From an uncultured Prevotella sp. (lineage in GTDB: Bacteria > Bacteroidota > Bacteroidia > Bacteroidales > Bacteroidaceae), in assembly GCA_946402275.1 (NCBI GenBank), contig CAMIVY010000021.1, forward strand, positions 1 through 56,902: a stretch of DNA of 56,902 nucleotides, in the 5' to 3' direction. Position 1 is the first letter of the stretch; the number at the start of each line of letters is the position of its first letter. The notes below the pieces were generated by a model. The model did no database searches. It was not told the origin of the DNA and saw nothing but the letters and a program-made list of their open reading frames with translations. Position numbers and translations under genes: made by a program. Of the stretch, positions 44,137-51,890 are shown piece by piece.

Positions 44137-45186
44137 ATGGAACAACATATATGCATTTTTACGGGAGCACGACCTAATTTCGTGAAAGTGGCGCCCCTTA
44201 TCAGGGTGATACAGCAGACTGAGGGTTGCTGTTACAAACTGGTATATGCCGGCAGGGAAGATGACCCTACTTTAGAGCCAACCTTGTTCAATGACTTGCA
44301 AATACCTCGTCCCGATGTCTTTTTGGGTGTTGACTGTCAGAATCTGAACGAGTTGACGGGGCGTGTCATGAGTGAGTTTGAACACTATCTGGAACAGCAT
44401 ACTACCAATACCGTCATTGTCGTTGACGACCTGGCCTCTACGATGGCTGCAGCTATCGTAACCAAGAAGCGTGGCCTTCGCCTGGCTCACCTGGTAGCAG
44501 GCACCCGTTCGTTTGATATCAATATGCCCAAGGAGATTAACCGCTTGGTCATCGATGGCTTGAGCGACTTGCTCTTCACGGCAGGCATCGGCTCCAGCAG
44601 CGTGGCTACCCGTGAAGGTGCTGAGATGCATAAGATTTATATGGTGGGCAATATCCTGATGGATTCGTTGCGACAGAACCTCCATCGTTGGCAACGTCCT
44701 GCCTGTGTCACAACGGACAACTACTTTGTGTTCACACTGAACCGTAAAGCGTTGATAGCCAATGAGCTGAACCTGAACCGTATGCTGGATGCCATTGTCA
44801 AGGAGGCTGGCGATGTTCCTGTTATTGCCCCCTTGCGAGGTAAGGCCAAGGAGATGGTAGCGCGTCATGGAGGCATCCAAGTGGTTGAACCCCTGTCATA
44901 TCTGGAGTTTGGATGGCTCACCAGTCATGCTCGTGGCGTTATTACCGACTCTGGCAACGTTGCTGAGGAAGCCACCTTCAACAACATCCCCTGTATTACC
45001 CTCAACAGCTATACCGAGCACATTGAAACCGTCAAGCAAGGTACTAACGTGCTTGTTGGCGAAGATGCTGCCAAGTTGAGCGAGGCTATGCAGAAACTGG
45101 TGCAGGGCCAGTGGAAGTCTTCCTCACTTCCCAACCGCTGGGACGGGCGTACTGCCGAGCGTATCGTCAGGATTCTGATGGAGTAG
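44137..45186 (+). CDS. UDP-GlcNAc 2-epimerase-like protein with altered active site
   Basis: 349 aa with the WecB fold: FTGARPNFVKVAPLI at the start (usually GTRPE), VIVVDDLASTMAA, HLVAGTRSFDINMPKEINRL near 118-136 and TDSGNVAEEATFNNIPCITL near the end. Compared with the E. coli enzyme as I remember it, HVEAGLR is HLVAGTR (Glu117 to Val), PEE is PKE (Glu131 to Lys), and the THRREN histidine 213 is Asn (TLNRKAL). Three catalytic residues are thus changed while the UDP-binding frame is kept, so it may bind a nucleotide sugar without epimerising it, or do another reaction. No sugar-biosynthesis neighbours. Confidence 0.8.
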   Translation: MEQHICIFTGARPNFVKVAPLIRVIQQTEGCCYKLVYAGREDDPTLEPTLFNDLQIPRPDVFLGVDCQNLNELTGRVMSEFEHYLEQHTTNTVIVVDDLASTMAAAIVTKKRGLRLAHLVAGTRSFDINMPKEINRLVIDGLSDLLFTAGIGSSSVATREGAEMHKIYMVGNILMDSLRQNLHRWQRPACVTTDNYFVFTLNRKALIANELNLNRMLDAIVKEAGDVPVIAPLRGKAKEMVARHGGIQVVEPLSYLEFGWLTSHARGVITDSGNVAEEATFNNIPCITLNSYTEHIETVKQGTNVLVGEDAAKLSEAMQKLVQGQWKSSSLPNRWDGRTAERIVRILME

Positions 45187-45249
45187 AGTTGTTGTCCCAT
45201 CTGTTTCAACAATCTCAAGTTCTCTTTTTAAGAAGACAGAAAGGTGGAT

Positions 45250-45280
45250 AACCAAAAGAAATTTCCGTTTTCTTTTGGTT
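45250..45280. terminator. Perfect 12-bp palindrome between the WecB-like gene and the riboswitch promoter
   Basis: AACCAAAAGAAA (45250-45261) pairs with TTTCTTTTGGTT (45269-45280). It may terminate the WecB-like transcript, but it also covers the TTTG -33 box (45274-45277) of the btu promoter. Confidence 0.55.
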
Positions 45281-45305
45281 ATTCTCATTATTTGCAGTAA
45301 CTTTG
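45274..45305 (+). promoter_or_regulatory. Promoter of the btu operon
   Basis: TTTG at 45274-45277, a 20-bp spacer, TAACTTTG at 45298-45305. Confidence 0.75.
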
Positions 45306-45309
45306 CAGC

Positions 45310-45459
45310 CGCATTAGGTAAGGGAATGGGGTGAGAGTCCTCAACTGTCCCGCAGCTGTAAGCAGTCATTATCGATGCAAGCACAAAAGTCACTGATATT
45401 ATTGGGAAGACGTTTGCTACCGGACTGTAAGTCAGAAGACCTCCTTTTGCTTCAATGCG
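45310..45459 (+). promoter_or_regulatory. Cobalamin riboswitch aptamer
   Basis: P1 pairs CGCATT (45310-45315) with AATGCG (45454-45459). The conserved blocks are present in order: GGAATGGGGTGAGAGTCC, the CCCGCAGCTGTAAGCAG segment, GTCACTG (45389-45395), GGGAAGAC, and the B12 box AAGTCAGAAGACC (from 45429). It precedes btuB and the B12 uptake genes, as expected for repression by adenosylcobalamin or another cobamide. Confidence 0.95.
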
Positions 45460-45519
45460 CTTTTCAGACCTCTGGGGTTAGGTCGAATGCGCGAATACGT
45501 GTATTATTATATAAGTCCA

Positions 45520-45557
45520 GGGAGACTTATGTCGTGAGACAGGTAGTCTCCCTTTTT
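45520..45557 (+). terminator. Intrinsic terminator between riboswitch and btuB
   Basis: GGGAGACT (45520-45527) pairs with AGTCTCCC (45545-45552), followed by TTTTT. A competing hairpin GAGAC (45536-45540)/GTCTC (45546-45550) shares the 3' arm. This suggests control by transcription termination. Confidence 0.8.
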
Positions 45558-45690
45558 AAATGAGAAACGAGTAATGAGAAATGAAAGAAATGAACATTGT
45601 AGATTGCTACACGAGAAATTTCGTGCAGTACATTCCTTTATTTCTACATTTGCATTTATCATTTCCTTCATTTCTCATTTCTCATTTGCC
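45558..45690. repeat. Palindromic AATGAGA heptad element at the btuB start
   Basis: Left arm 45558-45603, right arm 45637-45688. Longest perfect pairing is AATGAGAAATGAA (45573-45585) with TTCATTTCTCATT (45667-45679), 13 bp, extended with few mismatches. Inner stem CACGA/TCGTG at 45610-45625. Confidence 0.82.
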
Positions 45691-47646
45691 TATGCCCAGC
45701 AGCCCCAGCGTAGTCGTTTTGACAGTATCCAACATGTTGACGAGGTTGTCGTTACTTCGCGTTATAACCATAAGGAGGTGATTCCGTCGCAAACCCTGAC
45801 GGGCGAGCAGCTGGAAAAACTTTCATCGCATAGCGTGGCTGATGCCTTGCGCTATTTCTCTGGTATTCAGCTGAAAGACTATGGTGGGGTAGGTGGCATC
45901 AAGACGGTGAATATCCGTTCTATGGGTACCAACCATCTGGGCATCAGCTATGACGGTATTGAACTGGGAAATGCCCAGAACGGACAGATAGACTTGGGTC
46001 AGTTCTCGTTGGACAATGTGGAGGAGATTACCCTGTTCAACGGACAGAAGAGTGCCATCTTGCAACCAGCCAGCGATTTCGGACATGCTGGAGCTATTTA
46101 TATCCGTACACGCGCTCCCCGTTTTGAGCCAGACAAGAACTACAACCTTCGTTTCAAAGCCAAGTATGCGTCAAGCGACCTGTTTCGCTTCTCTGCCCTT
46201 TGGGAACAGAAGTTAAGCAGTAAGGTGAGCTCGTCGTTATCTGTAGAGGTACTTACTGCCAGCGGAAAATACAAGTTCCGTTACAAGCGTAAGAAACAAG
46301 ACGGCACCGTGGCCTATGACACCACGGCGGTGCGTGAGAACGGTGACATCTGGGCGGTAAGAGCCGAGGGCAACCTTCACGGTATGATTAACGACGGCTT
46401 TTGGAAGTTCAAGGTTTATACATACCATTCAGAGCGCGGCATACCAGGTGCCATCGTGAATAACGTGTGGCGCAGGGGTGAGCGGCAAGGCGATCATAAC
46501 ACCTTCACCCAAGGACGTTTCCAGAAGAGTTTTGGCGACAGGTTCACCACACAGGCCGTAGCGAAATATGCCTATTACAACACGCATTACGTGAACCGCG
46601 ACCCTACGCAGATGCAGGTCGATAATACCTTCAAGCAGCAGGAGTTATATTTCTCTACATCAAATGTTTATAACATCCTTCCCGTGTGGAGCACATCGTT
46701 TAGTTACGACTTCCGATGGAACCAGTTGGATGCTGATATGCGCCAGTTCGTCTATCCCCATCGCTTCAGCAATTACCTGTCGTTGGCTACAGCGTTGAAC
46801 CTCGATTGGTTGAAAGTTCAGGGTTCTGTATTGATGACTGCCGTGAAAGACCATGTGAAATATGCCTACTCTCCTGATTCGAAGACGGTGTTCACACCTG
46901 CCGTGTTTATGAACGTCTATCCCTTCAACTCCCACGACCTCTCTTTCCGTCTTTATGCGAAGAAGAGTTTCCGTATGCCCACCTTCAACGACCTATACTA
47001 TACCAATATGGGTAATGCGATGTTGGAGCCTGAGTCAGCTTTACAGTACAATGCCGGCTTGAGTTATGACCACCAATGGGATGGGGGACTGGTACGCTTT
47101 TTCCACCTTCAGGGCGATGTGTATTATAACAGCGTGCACGATAAAATAGTGGCTTATCCCAAGGGACAGCAGTTCCGTTGGACCATGCTGAATCTGGGCA
47201 AGGTGCACATCAAGGGTATTGACGTGGAGTCCGAAGTGACGCTCGTTCCTATAAGGGGCTTCTTGGTAACAGGTCGCCTGCAATACACCTATCAGGATGC
47301 CCGTGATGTGACCAATCCCGAAGATGCGTTCTATAATCATCAGATACCCTATATCCCCTGGCATTCCGGTTCGGCTATCCTGAATCTCCAGTATCGCGGG
47401 TGGGACTTGAATTATTCGTTCATCTATGCCGGTGAGCGCTACAACCAACAGGAGAACATCAAGTACAACTACATGCAACCGTGGTACACCAGCGACCTCT
47501 CACTCTCAAAGACCTTTGCCCTCAAGCACCTCTCGCTTAGAGCCACTTTGGAAGTCAACAATGTCTTCTCGCAAGACTATGACGTTATTTTAAACTATCC
47601 CATGCCCAAGCGCAACTATGGATTTACCATCGATGTGAAGATATGA
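45574..47646 (+). CDS. btuB: TonB-dependent cobalamin receptor BtuB
   Basis: 690 aa, of which about 40 are signal peptide. Plug domain from DEVVVTSRYNHKEVIPSQTLTGEQLEKLSSHSVADALRY through GGIKTVNIRSMGTNHLGISYDGIELGNAQ, then a beta-barrel with FRMPTFNDLYYTNMGNAML and NNVFSQDYDVI near the end. It takes up B12 across the outer membrane with TonB energy; the riboswitch and btuFC support the substrate. Odd: the ATG and basic n-region come from the left arm of a heptad palindrome and the hydrophobic core FISTFAFIISFISHFSFAYA from its right arm. Overlaps btuG by ATGA. Confidence 0.93.
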   Translation: MRNERNEHCRLLHEKFRAVHSFISTFAFIISFISHFSFAYAQQPQRSRFDSIQHVDEVVVTSRYNHKEVIPSQTLTGEQLEKLSSHSVADALRYFSGIQLKDYGGVGGIKTVNIRSMGTNHLGISYDGIELGNAQNGQIDLGQFSLDNVEEITLFNGQKSAILQPASDFGHAGAIYIRTRAPRFEPDKNYNLRFKAKYASSDLFRFSALWEQKLSSKVSSSLSVEVLTASGKYKFRYKRKKQDGTVAYDTTAVRENGDIWAVRAEGNLHGMINDGFWKFKVYTYHSERGIPGAIVNNVWRRGERQGDHNTFTQGRFQKSFGDRFTTQAVAKYAYYNTHYVNRDPTQMQVDNTFKQQELYFSTSNVYNILPVWSTSFSYDFRWNQLDADMRQFVYPHRFSNYLSLATALNLDWLKVQGSVLMTAVKDHVKYAYSPDSKTVFTPAVFMNVYPFNSHDLSFRLYAKKSFRMPTFNDLYYTNMGNAMLEPESALQYNAGLSYDHQWDGGLVRFFHLQGDVYYNSVHDKIVAYPKGQQFRWTMLNLGKVHIKGIDVESEVTLVPIRGFLVTGRLQYTYQDARDVTNPEDAFYNHQIPYIPWHSGSAILNLQYRGWDLNYSFIYAGERYNQQENIKYNYMQPWYTSDLSLSKTFALKHLSLRATLEVNNVFSQDYDVILNYPMPKRNYGFTIDVKI

Positions 47647-48806
47647 AACGACACCTTATATTATATATTGCCCTCTTGCTCTGTATGGTCAGCTGCCGTA
47701 CTGACGACTATATCGTCTATATGGAAGACGAAGATACCGGCGTCAAGACCGAACAGACAGAAGTGTTAGGCATGTATGTGCTGAACGAGGGCAATATGGG
47801 CTCCAACAAGTGTACCCTCGACTATCTCGACCTCTCGTCTCAAGACGGCACCATCCACTATCTCCGTAACATCTATGCCGAGCGTAATCCCAATGAGGTG
47901 AAGGAGTTGGGTGATGTTGGTAACGATGCACAAATATACGGCTCTCGCCTCTGGCTCGTTATCAACTGCTCCAACAAGGTGGAAGTGCTGAGGGCAAGTG
48001 ATGCGGTGAAGATAGGTAAGATAGATGTACCCAATTGTCGTAGTGTGGCCTTCCACGAAGGCTATGCCTATGTTTCTTCCTATGTGGGTCCTGTCAATGT
48101 CAGTCAGGATGCCCCGTTGGGCGAGGTCTATAAGATAGACACGCTAACCCTGAAGACGGTGGCAAAGGTCACGGTAGGCTATCAGCCCGAAGAGCTGGCT
48201 GTGGTGGGCGACAAGTTGTATGTGGCAAATAGTGGAGGCTATCGTGTTCCCGACTATGACCGCACGGTGAGTGTGATAGACCTGAAAACGTTCCAAGAAG
48301 AGCGTAAGATAGATGTTGCCCCGAACCTGCATCGCCTTCGTGCCGACAAATACGGACAGTTGTGGGTGACCTCCCGAGGCGACTATTATGTAGAAAGTCC
48401 ACAGCTCTTTTGGCTTGTTCCCGACGCTCAGGGTCAGATGCAAAAGACTGGAACAATCGACATTCCGGTTTCCGATATGTGCATCGTCGGCGACTCCCTC
48501 TACTTCATGGGTTCCACCTTCAATTATACCACGATGAAGAACGAGCGCACGATGGGTATTGTCAATGTACGAACCCATCAGGTGGTGTCCACCCAACTAT
48601 CATCCTCCAAGGAGGCCGCTTCCATCGTCCAGCCTTATGGCATTATCGTCCATCCCACCCATCGCGACTTCTATCTGATGGATGCCAAAAACTATTTGTC
48701 GAGTGGCGAATTGCTGCACTTCACACCCGATGGCACCTTCGACTATAAAGTAAACACAGGAGACATCCCTGCACATGCTGTATTTTTAATGAAAACGAAA
48801 CAATGA
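47643..48806 (+). CDS. btuG: Surface lipoprotein of the YncE/BtuG beta-propeller type
   Basis: 387 aa. Lipobox CMVSC (Cys18), followed by acidic residues (TDDYIVYMEDEDTG), a pattern fitting surface-exported lipoproteins. The body is a propeller with NEVKELGDVGNDAQIYGSRLWLVINCSNKVEVL, VGYQPEELAVVGDKLYVANSGGYRVPDYDRTVSVIDL and similar blades. In Bacteroides, BtuG is a seven-bladed propeller lipoprotein that caps BtuB and captures B12 very tightly. Position directly behind btuB (ATGA overlap) and the fold support that role. Overlaps the next gene by ATGA. Confidence 0.82.
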   Translation: MKRHLILYIALLLCMVSCRTDDYIVYMEDEDTGVKTEQTEVLGMYVLNEGNMGSNKCTLDYLDLSSQDGTIHYLRNIYAERNPNEVKELGDVGNDAQIYGSRLWLVINCSNKVEVLRASDAVKIGKIDVPNCRSVAFHEGYAYVSSYVGPVNVSQDAPLGEVYKIDTLTLKTVAKVTVGYQPEELAVVGDKLYVANSGGYRVPDYDRTVSVIDLKTFQEERKIDVAPNLHRLRADKYGQLWVTSRGDYYVESPQLFWLVPDAQGQMQKTGTIDIPVSDMCIVGDSLYFMGSTFNYTTMKNERTMGIVNVRTHQVVSTQLSSSKEAASIVQPYGIIVHPTHRDFYLMDAKNYLSSGELLHFTPDGTFDYKVNTGDIPAHAVFLMKTKQ

Positions 48807-49900
48807 AGAAACAAGTACTTATATTCTTTGCCCTTTTGGGCTCCCTGTCCGTCCAGGCTCAGCGTATGGACGATGTGACAGAACATTCCCCATACATCAA
48901 AGTGGTCGATGAATACAATCCTGCTCCTGGTCAGTTTGTCAATGTGCACCCCATCTATGAGGCAGGAGACGATGCTGCCGCGATGGCTCGTAAATGCACG
49001 GATAGCATCGCCTATAACAAGAAGTCCCTTATCGCCCTGGGTGGCTGCGGAGGCTATGTCACCTTCCATTTTGATCATAGCATTGCCAATGTGAAAGATC
49101 AGAACGACGTGCTGATTCTTGGCAATTGTTTCTTTGAGAATAACAGCGAGCCAGGCATCGTCATGATTTCAAAGGATGTCAATCAAAACGGCCTGCCTGA
49201 TGACCCTTGGTACGAACTGACGGGTAGTGCCGATGTCGATAGCGTAGGTAAGGTGGTTTACGGCTATTCCATCACCTATTCACGTCCTACCACGGAAGAT
49301 TATGATGGTACACCCAGCCCCGTCAGCAAGGATATCATCGTTGACGATTATATTCCCTGGTCTGATAATCAGGGTGCGTCCGGCTTTATGCATAAGAACA
49401 GGTATAACGAGCAGACCTATTATCCACAATGGGTAAGCAGCGACCAGTTGACATTCGGCATGCAAACCCTGTTGCCCAAGAATGCCACCAACACCCTCAG
49501 CTATCCTTATGAAAACTGGCTCTTGAAACCCTTGGCGTGGGGCTATGTCGATAACAAGCCGAACGCTGACTTGGAGGCTTGCAGCTTTAATTTCGACAAT
49601 GCCGTAGAGGTGGTTAGCCGCCAGCCTGTAGAGATTGATTTCGTAGATTTCATCCGTGTCTATAACGCCATCAACCAGGATTGTGGCTGGATAGGCGAGA
49701 CTTCTACGGAAGTGACGGGAGCCGAAGACCTGCATCTGGACACCTCCATTCAGCGCATTAAGGATTCGCTGGCGGGCATCCGAACGCTTCAGACAGCCCC
49801 CCGTTCTGGCGATGACTGCTACGACCTGCAAGGGCGAAAGACCCATGCTGTCGGTAAGGGACTCTATATCCGTAACGGTAAGAAATACTTTGTTAAGTAA
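48803..49900 (+). CDS. Secreted protein of the btu operon, unknown function
   Basis: 365 aa. Signal peptide (KQVLIFFALLGSLSVQA), no lipobox. The body has YNPAPGQFVNVHPIYEAGDDAAAMARKCTDSIA, LGGCGGYVTFHFDHSIAN, NDVLILGNCF and EPGIVMISKDVNQNGLPDDPWYEL, typical of proteins often labelled cell surface protein in Bacteroidetes B12 loci. It ends in a 28-residue tail CYDLQGRKT...IRNGKKYFVK, like that of the LRR protein at 20269. The operon context suggests help in B12 capture, perhaps at the surface. Domain unknown to me. Confidence 0.75.
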   Translation: MKKQVLIFFALLGSLSVQAQRMDDVTEHSPYIKVVDEYNPAPGQFVNVHPIYEAGDDAAAMARKCTDSIAYNKKSLIALGGCGGYVTFHFDHSIANVKDQNDVLILGNCFFENNSEPGIVMISKDVNQNGLPDDPWYELTGSADVDSVGKVVYGYSITYSRPTTEDYDGTPSPVSKDIIVDDYIPWSDNQGASGFMHKNRYNEQTYYPQWVSSDQLTFGMQTLLPKNATNTLSYPYENWLLKPLAWGYVDNKPNADLEACSFNFDNAVEVVSRQPVEIDFVDFIRVYNAINQDCGWIGETSTEVTGAEDLHLDTSIQRIKDSLAGIRTLQTAPRSGDDCYDLQGRKTHAVGKGLYIRNGKKYFVK

Positions 49901-49946
49901 TCGTGTTCAATTAAATATACTAATTTAATTTAAAAACTTTATCATT

Positions 49947-50762
49947 ATGAAAAAACATCTGTTTTTCGTTGCTGCCGCTTTTGTAACGATGGCAGCATTC
50001 ACTTCTTGCGACAAGGTCGATAACCCAGGTTCTCCTGTCGGTCCTGTCCGTGTGTTAACTTTTGAGGATGCTGACTGGAAGGCTGGTACCAACTATGTTG
50101 GTCAGCAGAGCTGGAGCTCGTTGATTGACAGCAAGCAGTATGGTGGCGAGTTGCTGTATCCCGCTGACGAGGATGCTACCATCTACCAGTGGGCAGACTT
50201 AGGCAACACCTACCTGGCTCATGAGTTCACCAATGGCTATATGGACAAGGCTTACTGGGGCGGTGGACACGCTGTTTCCAACTATATCAGCGAAGACTAT
50301 ACCAAGGTCAGCTACACCCAGCAGTTGGAGATTCCTGCAGCCGCTGGTCACAATGGTTCCAAGAACTTCTGTGTACACAATGGCTATGCCTCTTATCCCG
50401 GAGCTGTTCTCCCTGCTATCTATTTTGCTGATGGTGCAGAGCGTGTAATCGACCATATGTTTGTTATCAACACCAGCTATACCCTGAACGATATGACCAA
50501 CGAATATTCCACTTTCAAGAAGGATGAGGACTGGTTCAAGATTGTTGCTACGGGCTATGACAAGGACGGCAAGCAGACCGGTGTTACTGAGTTCTTCCTG
50601 GCCAAGGACGGCAAGTTCGTTACAGAGTGGACCAAGTTTGACCTGAGCGTACTGGGCAAGGTTCAGCGAGTAGAGTTCGACATGCAAGGCTCATGCGTTA
50701 ACCAATGGGGCCTGAGCACTCCTGCCTACTTTGCTTATGACGACGTTGCCGTACAGTTCTAA
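49947..50762 (+). CDS. DUF4465 lipoprotein of the btu operon
   Basis: 271 aa. Lipobox AAFTSC, then a DUF4465 domain: VLTFEDADWKAG near the start, SYTQQLEIPAAAGHNGSKNFCVHNGYA, HMFVINTSYTLNDM, WFKIVATGYDKDGKQTGVTEFFLA and the terminal PAYFAYDDVAVQF, a beta-sandwich lectin-like fold. DUF4465 proteins recur in Bacteroidetes corrinoid loci. A B12-binding or cap role is inferred. It lies 46 bp behind the previous gene in AT-rich DNA and 9 bp before btuF. Confidence 0.8.
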   Translation: MKKHLFFVAAAFVTMAAFTSCDKVDNPGSPVGPVRVLTFEDADWKAGTNYVGQQSWSSLIDSKQYGGELLYPADEDATIYQWADLGNTYLAHEFTNGYMDKAYWGGGHAVSNYISEDYTKVSYTQQLEIPAAAGHNGSKNFCVHNGYASYPGAVLPAIYFADGAERVIDHMFVINTSYTLNDMTNEYSTFKKDEDWFKIVATGYDKDGKQTGVTEFFLAKDGKFVTEWTKFDLSVLGKVQRVEFDMQGSCVNQWGLSTPAYFAYDDVAVQF

Positions 50763-50771
50763 ACAATTTTC

Positions 50772-51890
50772 ATGCGCAAGCTTTTTTATCTAATACTCAC
50801 GATAGTGTTGCTGTCGTCTTGTGGCAGACAAACTGCACAACAAGACGGTGGTGACACTATTTCATTCAAATATGCCCGGAAGCTGACCGTTGTTCATCAT
50901 TCCGGCTATACGGAGGCCATTTTGCAGAACCCGTGGCACGAGGGTAAAGTGCTCCATCGCTACCTCCTTGTCCCGTCCGATTCTGCCTTGCCTTCCTCCA
51001 TGCCCGATGGCACCGTTATCCGCACACCGTTAAGGCGCAGCGTAGTGTTTACCACGGTTCATTGTGCGTTGATTCAGATGCTGCATCGGGAAGACCGTAT
51101 TGCCGGTGTGGCTGATTTGAAATATATCAAGGTGCCTTATATCCACGAGCAAGTGAAGAAAGGTCGCATCAGCGATTGTGGCGATGCCATGAGTCCTGTC
51201 GTCGAGAAACTCATCGACCAGCATCCTGATGCCATTTTCCTCTCACCCTTCGAGAATAGTGGTGGCTATGGCAAGCTGGAGGACATCGACATCCCGCTGA
51301 TAGAGTGTGCGGAGTATATGGAGTCCACCCCCTTGGCACGAGCTGAGTGGATGCGCTTCTATGGGATGCTTTTTGGTTGCGAGGCGCGTGCCGACAGCCT
51401 GTTTGCCGTGGTCGATAGCAGTTATCAGTCGCTCAAGGCATTGGCAAAGACCTCCAAAGTGCAGCCTTCTGTGGTCTTGGACAAGGTGACAGGCTCTGTA
51501 TGGTATGTCCCGGGTGGCCGTAGCACCATCGGCCAGATGCTGTGCGATGCACAGAGTCAGTATCCGTGGGCTTCCGACGAGCATAGCGGTAGTGTGTCGT
51601 TGCCTTTTGAAACCGTGTTGGAGAGGGCAGGGGAGTGCGATGTCTGGCTGTTCCGTTTCAGCAGCGACCATCTCATCACCTATCGCGAGCTTCTCAGCGA
51701 ACATCATGGCTATGGTCAGTTCAAGGCTTTCCGCCAGAAGCAGGCCTATGGGTGTAATGTGGAGTTGTCGTTGTTCTACGAGGAAGCACCTTTCCGTCCC
51801 GACTGGCTGCTCACCGATTTCATAAAAATTCTGCATCCTGACATACTGAATCTACCGCCTTTGCGTTATTATCAGAAAATACGTGAGTAA
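50772..51890 (+). CDS. btuF: Cobalamin ABC transporter substrate-binding lipoprotein
   Basis: 372 aa. Lipobox VLLSSC (Cys17). Two-lobed class III binding protein: RSVVFTTVHCALIQMLHREDRIAGVADLKYI in lobe one, IDQHPDAIFLSPFENSGGYGKLED, a long linking helix (LARAEWMRFYGMLFGCEARADSLF), then VWYVPGGRSTIGQMLCDAQSQYPWAS in lobe two. Position between B12 surface genes and btuC supports cobalamin as ligand; iron-siderophore binders look alike. Its stop overlaps the btuC start. Confidence 0.88.
   Translation: MRKLFYLILTIVLLSSCGRQTAQQDGGDTISFKYARKLTVVHHSGYTEAILQNPWHEGKVLHRYLLVPSDSALPSSMPDGTVIRTPLRRSVVFTTVHCALIQMLHREDRIAGVADLKYIKVPYIHEQVKKGRISDCGDAMSPVVEKLIDQHPDAIFLSPFENSGGYGKLEDIDIPLIECAEYMESTPLARAEWMRFYGMLFGCEARADSLFAVVDSSYQSLKALAKTSKVQPSVVLDKVTGSVWYVPGGRSTIGQMLCDAQSQYPWASDEHSGSVSLPFETVLERAGECDVWLFRFSSDHLITYRELLSEHHGYGQFKAFRQKQAYGCNVELSLFYEEAPFRPDWLLTDFIKILHPDILNLPPLRYYQKIRE

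Noticed and set aside
37711..45690. Palindromic elements considered as insertion sequence ends
   Set aside because: No transposase, no target-site duplication and only about 100 bases each; they are better described as heptad repeat elements.
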